Assembly: GCA_013433145.1 (NCBI GenBank)
Contig: CM024189.1
Span: forward strand, 3,238,001-3,302,000
Reading direction: 5' to 3'
From: Ascaris suum
Lineage: Eukaryota > Nematoda > Chromadorea > Rhabditida > Ascarididae
Length of the DNA: 64,000 nucleotides
Shown here: one piece after another, positions 48,401 through 60,400 of the stretch
Position numbering within the stretch: position 1 is the stretch's first letter
Layout of the letters: each line of letters begins with the position of its first letter
The notes under the pieces: generated by a model
Database searches by the model: none
What the model saw: only the letters and a program-made list of their open reading frames with translations
Told to the model about the DNA's origin: nothing
Position numbers and translations under genes: made by a program

Positions 48401-51400
48401 GGCAAGTAAGGCGCTTGCAGTCAATAAAGGCTGTACTAAGCACTGCCGTAGTACGTTCACGAACTTCGAGAGGTGTCTTCGTGGGGAAGAGTCATGTCAG
48501 TTATGTTGCGTATCCGATTATTGCAATTGGGCGCCAAGCGATGCTCTCACTCTACAGCTCAGAGGTGATGTGCCGATCTGCATCGATGCCCGACCAATAA
48601 GCATCGAATGCGTTCGACAAATCAATGTTCTTAAGTAAGTGTTTCGGTTCACATGTCCTGCATTGCCTCTGTTCAGCTTATCATCAAATATCTCATCTTT
48701 CTGCAACCTTGTTGGATTCGCTCATGGTGCTCAAATGGCTGATTTGTTAAACATTTCAGATGCCCTCTCAAAATGCACTAACTCTCTCAATCAGAGCATA
48801 ATAGGGAGAGTGGGAGCGCATTGTTGCAAATACAGTTGTCAATAGTTTAATTATACGGGATTGGAAACGCCCACAGAGCGAAGGCAGTCCTCAGTTTCAA
48901 CCTAGTAAGCTCGAAAATGCGTAAACAAACTGTCATTTAGAGCGTATGAAGAAATTCTTGGAGCAGTTGTTTTCTTCACGCACGATCTCACGGCTAAACG
49001 CACCATCGATTCGGTCACATTTGAAAGGTCGTCCACGGTCTTGCTTGCTAGAGCCATCTTCGACCAGATTTGAATAATTAAAACCTACATGCGTCACCAA
49101 TACACCATCAGCGTATCATCATGCCCTCAGTTGTTGTGCTTGCTTGAGTGATCGTTAAGTGCCGTATTTAGCAAGAGTGGGGAGCCATTCGACAGTTTGT
49201 TATTGATTAGTGGAAGGGAGAAAGTGGAGACATGTGACGGGAAATCACCGTTGCGTTTAGCGCGTTATGTGATATCAGGAGGCATACCAAATATGTATCG
49301 ATCCAACATAGGTACTTCCTCATCATGCGATGACGACCGCATATTTCCAGTGCGAATTCAGGCAGAGTTCGGAATAAAATCTGCATTTTAAACCACCGTT
49401 ACAGATGCATACATAACCACTCTTTAACTAACCATTTGCTATTATATCTCTGCTGCGGTTTTTGCAGCTTGCGCATTTCACCACGGTAATTCTGAAAATT
49501 GACCATGTACTGAAAAAAAACCTCAAATCTTCCCCAATCAGTGCAAAAGTTTACTCACCAACTGAAAGACGTTATCAGCTAGGCATAAAGCCGTTACTAA
49601 ATTCCTATGTGACAGCTTATTCCAGGCATAGCCGTTCTTTTGTTTCGCCAGTTTCGGTGCCGTTTCCCACCGTCCGTGATAATGATCCATACTACACATT
49701 GACGAGTAGCATCGCCTCGATCGATTCAGCGCCATATGCGTTCGACGGAACTGTTGAGCGAGTTGTATGGAATGTAACCGACCGTCATGGCAAATCGGAA
49801 ACGTGCGTCACTCGTATTGTTTATGAAGGCATGTTTTTGCTTTGTTCATTGAGAATCTGGCTGTAGTGTTTGTCACCGATAGTAGTCAGCCGACTCGAAG
49901 TGGATGCAGTGACGAGAATTGATGACCATTGAATGTGAAACGTCATCACCAAGTCCGGAACAAACGAGATTGAGAGGAAGAAGCAGGCGATTAACGCCAT
50001 AGTGGCATGCTAGACGATAGTGAAGTCCGGTACATGCACCATGAAATAGTTCCAAGAGGTTTTGAACCGTAATAAAAATATTGATGTTAAGAAACTGAAA
50101 AACCTGCGAACCTAACAACGGCGTGCAAAGAAGTTGAAATAAAAATGTTGCTAATAACGGCGATTTTTTATCTATTTCGTTGAACAGTGCCGTGTCAGGC
50201 GAATGTAACGAGCGCTTATGCAGCTGCTAGCAAAATTTTTCCGTTTTCTAGTGAGGTCGAAGCGTCACTTGCAAAAGTTTTTCGCGAAATTCCCTCGAGA
50301 GTACTGTGACGGTAATGATGTTGTGATTAACCGCGGTCTTTCATTAATCGCGAGCAATTTTTAGATCGTTGGCCGCCAGTTCTAAAATGCCCCGAAATCT
50401 ACTTCGATTATGTGCCGAATACCACATCGTCGGTGATAGCAGCTCGATTGCCCGTTGTTGCTTGGACCGATGCATCAGATGTGCAACTCATGTATGAGCC
50501 TCTAAACGGGACCAGAGTCGAAATAAACGAGCCACTGCGAGTCATCGTAACAGCAGTTGATGAGCATGGCAATCTCGCAAAGTGTAGCTTCTGGTACATC
50601 GCCAAAGGTTAAACATCCAGTCATTCATTTCTCATTCCACTTATGGCTACATTCTAGTAGCAACAAACCCTTTATTTTGTAAACGTTATAGTGCTCAATA
50701 GGTTCGCGAACGGTTGAATTTCATATGGCAGCCAAATTTATATCGACCATTTTTGTTTTTCAAAAATTTTCATCAACAGATATGATGAGCTGAAGCAGAC
50801 ACCATGGCTGACAATGAGATCGTCTCGAGCGAACTAGAAAGTAAAAGAACGTTTACTTTCCTTGGGCAACGCTACTCTTCAAAGTCTGTGTTATGTTTCT
50901 TAACGCTGTGCCCAATTACTATGCCTTTTTATCACTGGCCGACTTCGGGTATAGAACGAAGTTGAGAATACAGTTGTCATCGCGATCGCAGAATGAGTTC
51001 ACGTGTGCAGCGCACTGTTGTGAAGAGATGAGGTTGAGGTGCTGGCTGTTCCTTGCAAGAAGGTCATATAGTTGGGCAATAATGTGATTAAATAAGCTGC
51101 AGCATTGCTGAATTGTGCACGAGTTGTTGAGGCTAAAATGAGATGTTGATTCTCATCTGCGAGCCTATGGAGCGCGGTAACCGCGCGACAGCGACCAGTA
51201 TATAGCGATGTGTTTACGTAACTGAGCCACTAAGCAGTGTCGGTCGAATTTTCGAACAATACGCGCTTGAGCAACGCATTATCAATTCCCAGAACAGTGA
51301 AGACCTTGATAACTGAGTGTTTTTTGTGTCGTGCTCCTCGTGGCCCCCGAGCCATTACTTGTTGTATGTTTGTTTGCAAGTGCGGAAAGCAATCGTGGCA

Positions 51401-54400
51401 TTGCGTATACAGTGGTCGTCCCATGCGGCAAATGGCATATCGCCGATGGCGCAATGCATGCGTCCATGTTAGCGTGAGTAATAATGAAATCATCTGACGT
51501 TTTACAACTGATTCCGCTATACGTTTGTTTGCGTTGCTTCTTTTATATTTTATTTAAATAGATAATAAACCTTCCTTGATGGCTGGTGTTTCAGTAAGCG
51601 ACTGCCCACTGTGGCAGATAAACCAAACGGAGTACAATTGCATTGGATCGCTCACACAGCGTTTATGCACACGAAAGAGTCCTTGCCAAAGGCAGTACCC
51701 ATCGAATGTGCAGGCTATATCTTGCACAGCAGGAAGTGGATGGAGATACATTGTGACGGGCTCAGAGGCGGATGAGTCACTCGAAAGACCAGAAATGAGT
51801 CGTCCGCCCGTTTGCATCCGTAAGCCAGCTCATTTGCATATTACCTAATGTTTTGTTCAGAAATACGAGGATGCTTCGTCCATCAGTAAAAAGTCATGTG
51901 TCGCTTATTTGCTGGATGAGTAGGCTATACATTTAGGTTATGAAGGTTAACGTCGGAAGGTGAGGAAGGGATATTTGCTTGTGCAATGTAGTAGAATTAC
52001 TTGGATTATGTGAAAACTAGCTTAACGTTACACGTTTCTATTTAAATAATTGTCTGCTTTGAATAGTATAGGCACTAAATATCGTATAGATAGCGAGCTT
52101 CCTAGGAGAACGTTTTTCAGCCGGAGGGACGCAAAATTTTTTTGCATCCCATCGAAAGAAGTATAAGTCAAAAATGTAAAAAACTTTGACATAAGCGCTC
52201 TTCGTAATTGATACCATTCATAAACAATCGTGCAAATTCTGCGGCCATTCAAGAATACTAATGCAGTATTTGTATGCTTGCAGATATCTGTTTATCGACT
52301 CCTCGGGTTCTTACAAGAAACTAGAACTGAGGGTACTTAATTAATCATTGATAAAAAATACTTGAACACTTAGCTTTGAATAACTAACACTCTGACAGCA
52401 TTGCAAAACTTTATGCATTTCATTAGAGGAACAAATTTTGTGCTATCAACGTGAGGGTAACTCGATGGGTTTTTTTTTCAGTTGTATATGGATGATGAAT
52501 TTTGGTAATCCCATTTTTTGCCCATGCAGTCTTATCTTTAGTCGAATATTACAGTTTCCTTTCGAATTGGCTATAAAACATTTGCTAGGAAACGCTCCTA
52601 AGTGCTATTGCTCGTTGAATTTGCAGCAGAAAGGACATCAAGCGTTCAAATAAGCGTCACTATGGAGCTGATGTTCAATAGGAGTATTTGCGTATCACCA
52701 GTCGCAGATCAGGTTCTCCATTTTTCTTGTGTAACTTTTGCGTGACATCGCTTCAAAATGTCAGATTTCAGATAAGTGCACTTATTCACCATTTCCTGCA
52801 GCGTTCTCTTGCCATTAGGTTGCTGCAAATAACTGTGTAAACTGTGCTGCAACAATTTAATTATCGATTTGTACTTTAATCATTCGTTTTATAGATCTAT
52901 GAAAAACTTGCGGCCATCACAGGTGAGAATTGTGTGGGCACCAAATGGCAACACAACGAGTACCTTACGAATGGATCTCGTCTTACGATTCTCCTCATTA
53001 CTCGTGAGGCAAACCTCTCGACAGTCACGCAGTGTGCAGACCATTTCGTAACAGGCATTAACGTCGGTTCCATTGTTGTCAAGGTTCGTCAGTGAATATG
53101 TGTTGAATTTTTGTTCGTGAATTCAATATCGATATCAGCCATACCCTGCTTAATCCACCAGGTCATGATCATTGCTGTCTTTGGAGAACTTTCCATTAGG
53201 CAGAAACGGCGATACTGCTCAAACGGCGATACTCGGTTTTTATGGTTCAATTTACCGAGCCATTTTCATATGGCAATATGAAGCCGATTCCATCATGGGG
53301 AATAGCCGCTGGAGTTCGAAAAAATGCCAACTCCTAAACTATTCAAAGAAGCACCAGTTTTTTACGAAATGATTGGAGCTGTGGTTTTCAGACTTCAGTG
53401 GCTGCTCCTCCTGACGGTTCTCGAGCTATACTTCAGCACAGCAACGGCCAAGTGAATCGTGCTTATCGAACGGGGTTGGCCTACGCATTGATCCTGCCTT
53501 ATGGAAATCTAAGTCAGAATGTTTTTGTGGGTACGATTATAGGGTTAGTTAGTAATCACCTGCGCTGAAAGTGTATCATTAGGCGACATTCACACCGTTG
53601 AATTTGCTTTGCATGCGATGACGACACTAAACAGTCGTTGATCTAAAACTACGATTCGGCAAATTGAGGTATGTGTCAAGCTCGGTGTAGTTTCTGCTAT
53701 ACAAAAAAGAGCAACAATTGATTGTAAACATTGCGTTATTTCTCGTTCACTTAGAAAACTAATATTTTTTCATCGAGGATGCACTTAGAGTAAATATGTG
53801 AGTTTTTGAATTGGAACAGTGATGTAACACATGCATAAGGGGCCCACTGAAATGGCATGAAATAAAATTGGAAGCAGAGAGAAAAAACATAGACATTAAA
53901 CGAATATTTGAGAGAGCATGAGATAAAACAATTCTTTTATCATTCCGCTTTTGATTTGAATCTGTCGGAAGGTTTCTTTCCGGGGTTTTATTGTAGCTGA
54001 AGCGTTTTCTTTAGATCTGAAAAAAGTTGTCTTAAATTATTCTATTAGAAAGCGCGCTATGTTAAATAAAAATTTCTTAGCAAAAGAATGAGTTTGAAGC
54101 ATACTAATCTTGGAGCATATTAATCTACGAAAGAATTGCTTTATTTCACGCTTATCATATGAAAATAAGCATTTCTTTGGCGGGCCAATATGCTGATGAT
54201 TTGGATGTGGTGCATTTGCACAAAATGCGCTCTATGACGCAGTACGTCACGCGTGCGCGTGTTTGCGCATCGTGACATAGCAAGGAGGTCTATCCTACTG
54301 TGGGTTTTTGCTCTTGTTGCTCATATTTCCCCCGGATCCTGTGATTTTTCTTTCCTCGCATGTTGTTAAAATATTATGTCTCTATGTAACAAACAAATTT

Positions 54401-57400
54401 ACAGAACGCTTGTGATGGATTTCAAGTGCGCTCACAAACGGCGAACTATTCGATACATTGTGATGGAGGTATGAATGTTCTGCAAGGGCAGCTTTGCTTC
54501 GAATTTTTTGATCCATTTGCTCATAAGCTGAAAGACACAGTGATGTATGGATGGTGCCATATGAATGGGTGTGCTCAGCACCCTCAGAAGTTTAGCGAGT
54601 TTAATTTCTTAAATGGAAAACGTTCCAACTAAACGACAGGACGGAGCAGCCGTGCTCAAATATGGATTCCTAGGGAGAGTGAGCTTACGCTCATTTGCTT
54701 GCAGGGATTTTGCGACATGGACGCATTCGTCTCGAAGATCAAAAAATTGAATTGCAAATGCGATGCGTTTTGCCAAAACGCATGAACATCACATGGCATC
54801 ATCATTAAATATCAGCACTTCCATATATAGAAATTTTGAGGTGATTTGGGGTGGCTGAGTTCAATTCGCGTGTGGAACTTTTGCAATCGCCGAATTAATA
54901 GAGGAGTAGCACCGCCTACGTTGCTTGGTAAAAAAAACAGGAACCTTCTGGCTCATTTTCGGCCTCAGCATCTGTTCATTCAAGCAAGCGCTTTTCTTTT
55001 GGATTCCGTTTCTCGCAGCGGACAATAGGCTATTCGATAAGGTCGATGAATGGCAAACCTGAAATCTCTTGAAAAAAGTTAAGAAAGTTTCGTTCGTTGT
55101 AGAATTATGTTTCCTGGTTACAGTTAGGTGGTAATTCTGAAGGCACAATTTAACTCCATTTGTAGCGTTAAACCGCTGCTGAATTCCTGTCAACTTTCCC
55201 TTATTTTGAAATATTTCACTACAAAGAAAGAAGTGTTTCGAAAATTCATGTTGCATTAGGTATCGTTTGCCGCCCGACTTGTTCAGAAGCCGTTCCATAG
55301 CCGATTTCTGATATGGGATGTTTCACCGTTTTTCCTCTTCACTGAATATTCACCTCATTTACTGACAATCGTCCATTCGCCAAGGGTCGGCACTGGTCTC
55401 CGCGTTTCATTCACTCCTCTTGTGCGCCTTCTGCTTCCAGCGTTGAGCATGGAGACGTACTAGTGGTGCATCTCAGCTTGTTTGCGGCTTTCCGCTCGTC
55501 CGCTTTCGATCGCGTGGTATCCAGTTTGCTAGACACGGGTCCAGCGGTTGTCTGATTTCCGTGCAGCACTGGGTGCCCACCTCCTTTTTTGGTGCATAAA
55601 TTTTGAATACCAGCTGCTTTACTTCAGTTCTATGTCTCACTTCTTCTTTGCTTGACCGATCTCTCCTGGTGACGCCATACATCCTTCTTTACATGGCTTT
55701 ATTTGCCACGGCGAATTTATCTCCACCACGCTTCGTTGTGGACCATGTTTCGTAAGCATTGCTGGATGCACAGTCCTGAAAATATTAGCTCTGACATTGG
55801 TCGGCAACCTTTGATCTACTAGCAGAAGGCGATTGTTGTTGAAAGCGGTCCAGCCTCGCTCTTTGTCTTATGAACTCACCATTCAGGATATTATTCGTAT
55901 TTAGTTGACGTCCGAGAGAGATGTAATTTATAACTTCGTCTACTTCGGCCTCAACCACGCAACTAATATATTGACCATTATTTGCCTGATAAGGCGAAAA
56001 GCCCATCAAAAACGCGTTTTAATTATTGTTTTTCGACTCTGTGCCTTCAAAGAAAAGTTTCAGTCAGGATGATTTTGCGATCTTCGATTCTTTTGAACGA
56101 ATGACCGAGGTTTTAAGTCATTGCAGAAAATTGCCCTTCTGGTTTTTACGTAAGCCAAATTGGTTGTCAGTTGTGTCCAGTTGGCACTTACTCGGACCGG
56201 CGTGGATCGAAGAATTGCAAGCAATGTCCGTATGGCTTGAGCACAGTACACTTGGGCTCGTTCTCAGTGAAGCAATGTTACGGTGAGTTCACCAATTTGC
56301 GCAAATCAAATTATCATTTCTTATTCGCCACATTTTTTGCAAAAACATTTTTCTGCTAATATTCTTTTATTTTGATCTAACAAAATGCATCATTTAGGAA
56401 ACTTGTTAATGAGGGTCCACAGTGATGAAAGGTTCAGGTTATGTAGACCTTAGATGCCGTTTTAAGTGCACTGATGCCGAGCAACGAAATTATCTTTCTA
56501 GTTTATTTCTTCTTGTTGTATATGTTTTGAATTTTAACATTTCTATCCAGTCAAAACGGCAACTGTTCATTCATTCGAGACCATCGGAAAAGCGCAGTCT
56601 TTAAGAGCATTGCCCACCTGGATACTTCTCTGCAAGTGGATTGGCACCTTGTCGCGCTTGCGCAGTTGGATTCTACCAGCCTGCAAATGCATCAAAAGAT
56701 TGCATTGAATGTGGGCAAGGAACTACAACTGCATCACCTGGAGCGACGTCTGAAAGCAACTGCACCGGTAAGTTGAGAACCTTTTTAAATTTATTTTCGA
56801 GCTTTTCGTCTCTGTGCTTCGTAGCACTTACCACCCTGTTTCTAGATGTGTGATTGTGAAACACAGCTGCATAATATAACAAATTCGCGATAACTTCATG
56901 GCTTTATTCATCTTACGTAGTTTCGTCACGCGATTATTCCGTCGTTCAACTGATCCATCGACATGACGCATTCCTTTCAGAAAGATGTATGCCGGGATGG
57001 TTCAGTCGAAATGGGCTACAGCCGTGTATTGCTTGTCCGTTTGGCTTCTATCAGCCAAATGCAGGACAGTCGAAGTGCTTACGATGTCCAGAAGGCTCTG
57101 TCACCCTTCAGCCTAGCGCGACTACATTGCTGCAATGCACAAGTAATCAAACGCACATTTTTTTTCTCTGCAAATTTCCAGGTTTACGCGTATTTTTTCC
57201 GTTTCTCACAGGGGACTGTGTATCTCTCTCCGTACGTTTGTGTCGAAATCAGCTGATCAATTGATGACTTTTGATAACCTGGGGGGTGAAATCTTTGATA
57301 CAGTGCTCCAGTTCTACTCACTTATCAGCGTGGGCCAGCCGAAGTCATGGACAGTTGATCGCCGGCCGAAATCATCCGGCTGTGGCTGAAATTCGGTTGC

Positions 57401-60400
57401 ATCTGACCAAATTCCGGAAATTTCGGTCAGCAGCTTGTATCGGTTCGTCACCATGACTGTTTTGAACAGTGCAATAGAACGACCATGGGGACTTCAGATA
57501 GCCGGCTTATTCGCCTGAACTATTATAAGTGATTACTGATACATGCTTCAGTGTGTTTCCACGATCGCGAAGCGTGGTCTTAGCTGATTGCATCCGCTGT
57601 TGTAAGCCCGTTAAGGCTTTTCGTAGGTACGTCATGGTAATATTATTAGGTGACTTTGAAAGGCACAAGTAAATCAAAATGCTCCAGGTAAATTTCCAAC
57701 TTGCCTTGCTCACCGAATCGCAATGAGTAGACCTTTTAAGCTTCGAATAAAAAATTGGAGGGCATCCATAGAGTCCTAGAAATACTTTCAGCTATCTTCG
57801 CCCATCATGTCTTCGAAATTTTCAGCCTATATTTCTGTTCTCTTTGCCTGCGTTTCCTTCATTTCTTCTCAAGAGTTTCGAACAGTGTGTGCGGGAGCTG
57901 CAGTTGTCGTCATCCTACTTTTTTTGAGCTTTTAGCGTAAATTTCCTCGCCTTAGAAATTCTATTCGGAGCGTTCAAGAAACTCTCCCCGAAGGAAAGGA
58001 GACTTTCAGGTGTTTTTCAGGTGGAAATACGAAATAGCTGAAAAAGTATTTTTTCCAGTTTACGCTGCAAGGATGGCATTGTTGTATGCGACCTGCAGTG
58101 GAAAGCTCAAATGTGTCTTATCTTTTTCCGCGACCGAATAACGTTTGGAACTATTTCATGAATTTTGGCACCTCGTTTTTTTTTTGATATTTACCTTTCA
58201 AAATGCAAAATTAAATGCGGCAGAAACAGCTGACTAAAGGGGAAGATTGGGGAGGGGGAAAGGAGGTTGAGGGCTTATCGAGGTTATATTTCTGATTAAA
58301 TGCAGGTCTGATTCATGTTCGGCTGATTCTCGTACCAATGATTTATGTAACTTTGAGGGCTCACCTGCGCCGACAATATGTGTCAGAACGGAGCGAAGTG
58401 TGTGGATAAGAAATGCGAATGTGGCAGTGGATACGCGGGCCGGAACTGTGGCGTTGCAATGAATCTTTGTCAAGCAGAGTACTGTCTGAACGATGCACAA
58501 TGCTTCTTCGATGGCAATTCCACGCATTGCCAGTGCCCCAATGGTGATTTTATTCACTGTTATGTTAGAAATTATTACAAGTACACTGTGCCTGTTTATT
58601 TCGTCTGAAGGCATTCATTCAGGAATTTATTATAAACTTTCGACAGCTGTGCTCATGTAAGCTGTCCTTACAGCTCAGTCGATGCTCTATGACAAGAATT
58701 TCTTCAGTCATGATTACTTTCATTTCTGCTTTTCCGAGTCTTGCGGATTTCATAAGGAGGGAGTTGGCTTCACTGAATAAATATTACGCTTGTTTCCTCC
58801 CAGTTATGATGTTCCTTAAGTTTTTGTTAGTCTCGCAAAGTATCAAGAATGACTCACTATTTTTTAAAGACACATTAGCTACCTCTTAACAGGTACTTGA
58901 ATCATGCGGTCATCTAAGCGTTAAAATACCGCCATTTGAGGCATTTTCGTCGGTGCATTTTCCTTCCTTGCAATCGATTTCTTGTGCAGAGACATTTTTG
59001 ATGAGACCGGTGCGCTTAATTCATAATTCGTAGCCTCCTATGTGTAGGAGGATAAGTAGATATTTTAAGAAAAAACCACATGCCTTTTTTGTGTAGAAAG
59101 AAGGGGCAGGTGACTTCGACGTTCGAGATCAAAGACTACAAAAATCAGTAGTGGCGAATTGCGCAAGAAAAGATATTCATAGCATATTCAATTGCTGTTG
59201 TTCTAAGACATTTTTATTTTGTTGTTCTGTTGCCCTGATCATTAATATTCGATTCGTGACTGCCAGTTTTCAATTATTTTTCCATCTAGTTTGATTTTTA
59301 ATTCACGCATTCTGTGGTTCTTAGTATTTATAACCTCTTAATTTATAATGTTGTGCAATGCAGTCTTGCCAATTACCAACTTCACTTATGAAAATTACAG
59401 CAAAATTTACTTTTTGTTCGTCTCTTAAGTGTTTTAAAACACTAAAACTAATCTGTGCTAATATGAATATGCTGTTATGTAGTGTCATGAATTGACTAAG
59501 GTACCTATTCTCTAATTTACAAGACCACGAGATCGCTCTTTTTCACTAAATATCTTATTACGAACAAATGCACTATTTGTTAGCCGACGAAATCATCGTC
59601 GGTGAATCGGTACGCTGTCATATAATGATACGAATGTGGCGAAGCATATTTATTCATGATGCAGATTACAGTTGAGTGGGGCGTGATTAAGCGACCGAGA
59701 AAGGCAAAACAGCGAACGCTACACACCTTCGACGTCCTCCATCCTCTGTTTCATCACCACCTCCCCCCCCCCCCCCCCCCCAATAAATGTATATTTTCTA
59801 CCGCAGCCATTCGCTGTCGATTTTTCGTAACCGCGCATATAAGAACTTCAAGTTTGTCGACATTTTTTCTCTCGCTTCGAATGATGTTGTGCTAAAGATA
59901 GCAATCTTATGTGTATTTGAGGATCTCGGGAGAAATCACAGTCTGCACTTTGCAGTATCCATTTATCGTTACGAAAAATGTTTTGCAAGTATGACGGAAG
60001 CAAACCATAAACCGACTCACTCGCTGCACTTCCCGTTGATTGGGCATTAACTGCAGGTTTCGCCGGACTAAGGTGCGAACAGCATGTGACGGTCTCCGAA
60101 ACGCCACCTCCACCTCCTTCGCCGTGCACTGATATAAGTTTGTGCCCTAACGGTATGTCACTGTCATTTATATATGCTACCAGCAATTTCTCATAAATAG
60201 CCAATAAATGACGTGAAAAACACCGGAAGGTTCCTCCTGTTTCTAATGGCATATTATTTTCGCCAGAGGCCTTCTTCGCATTTCACGTTGGCCTCTCTTT
60301 GCGAATAGTTTCGGCAAGCGATTCGCACGGATTTGCGCAAAGCCTCTCCGTCGAGGAGGTCCTAACCAATGATCTTGGGAATTCTGGTTATATTTCGCGT

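Noticed and set aside
48361..48600. Alternative 87-codon frame over the Ly6 exon
   Set aside because: A shadow of the Cys-rich Ly6 reading, lacking Cys pattern and splice phase.
53169..53300. Possible exon after tccaccag at 53168 in phase 0
   Set aside because: Hits a stop before any good donor; joining 53083 directly to 53392 keeps phase.
54861..55298. 145-codon minus-strand frame
   Set aside because: No known domain; lies in the same intron as the RTE remnant and does not match its frames.
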